Shown here: piece after piece, positions 5,372-5,411 of the stretch
Layout of the letters: each line of letters opens with the position of its first letter
Position numbering within the stretch: the first letter of the stretch is position 1
Assembly (NCBI GenBank): GCA_007131945.1
Contig: SLPP01000352.1
Span: forward strand, 1-5,411
Direction of reading: 5' to 3'
DNA length: 5,411 nt
Source of the DNA: Paracoccaceae bacterium
Lineage (GTDB): Bacteria > Pseudomonadota > Alphaproteobacteria > Rhodobacterales > Rhodobacteraceae
Program-made: the position numbers and the translations under genes
The notes under the pieces: generated by a model
Database searches by the model: none
What the model was told of the DNA's origin: nothing
The model's input: only the letters and a program-made list of their open reading frames with translations

Positions 5372-5411
5372 GCCCCGACCGTGTCGCGCCGGACGATGCC
5401 GGTGTCGCCCG
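5368..5411 (-). CDS. Possible 3' end of an upstream gene
   Basis: One minus-strand frame enters from the right edge and reads GDTGIVRRDTVGA, then TGA at 5370-5368. Twelve of its 13 codons end in G or C, better than the other two frames, which is the only support. Its stop would overlap the -35 of the operon promoter candidate. The tail is too short to assign a family. It could also be plain intergenic sequence. Confidence 0.22.
   Translation of the reverse strand, partial: GDTGIVRRDTVGA

Overview
The window is very GC-rich. Its genes strongly prefer G or C at the third codon position, use TGA stops and are tightly packed. The protein families suggest an alphaproteobacterium, most likely of the Rhodobacteraceae/Roseobacter type. 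This is inferred from gene content and composition; no rRNA or other taxonomic marker is present.

Most of the window (611-5285, minus strand) is one compact four-gene operon for an envelope lipid transporter of the Mla/MCE class. In transcription order it encodes a permease with an N-terminal STAS domain (MlaB and MlaE in one chain, 4158-5285), an MlaF-type ATPase (3364-4158), a 710-residue single-MCE-domain protein with a very long helical tail (MlaD/PqiB-like, 1228-3360), and a PqiC-like auxiliary lipoprotein (611-1231). The junctions are a TGATG overlap, a 3-base gap and an ATGA overlap, so translation is probably coupled. A plausible sigma70-like promoter (5343-5371) and a good Shine-Dalgarno site precede the first gene. 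The likely machine is an inner-membrane ABC core with an MCE ring on its periplasmic face. The helical tail would extend toward the outer membrane, where the lipoprotein could receive it. No separate MlaB, and no MlaC-type periplasmic carrier, is seen here.

At the left end, minus strand 1-141 is the N-terminus of a TrmO/TsaA-like tRNA methyltransferase, preceded by a TTGACA-containing promoter candidate. Transcribed divergently from it is a 77-residue proline-rich protein of unknown function (372-605) with a near-perfect Shine-Dalgarno sequence. It ends only 5 bases from the stop of the convergent transporter operon. Bases 142-371 are intergenic and hold the trmO promoter candidate and some inverted repeats. 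The last ~44 bases may hold the 3' end of an upstream gene, but this is weak.

The most interesting points are the internal 133-residue gapless tandem duplication in the MCE protein, set in a wider series of D-x-P-marked repeats; the combination of Mla-type core parts with Pqi-type bridge parts; and the unknown, apparently strongly translated small protein. The transporter belongs to known families; its particular architecture is the notable part, and I do not claim a wholly new system.
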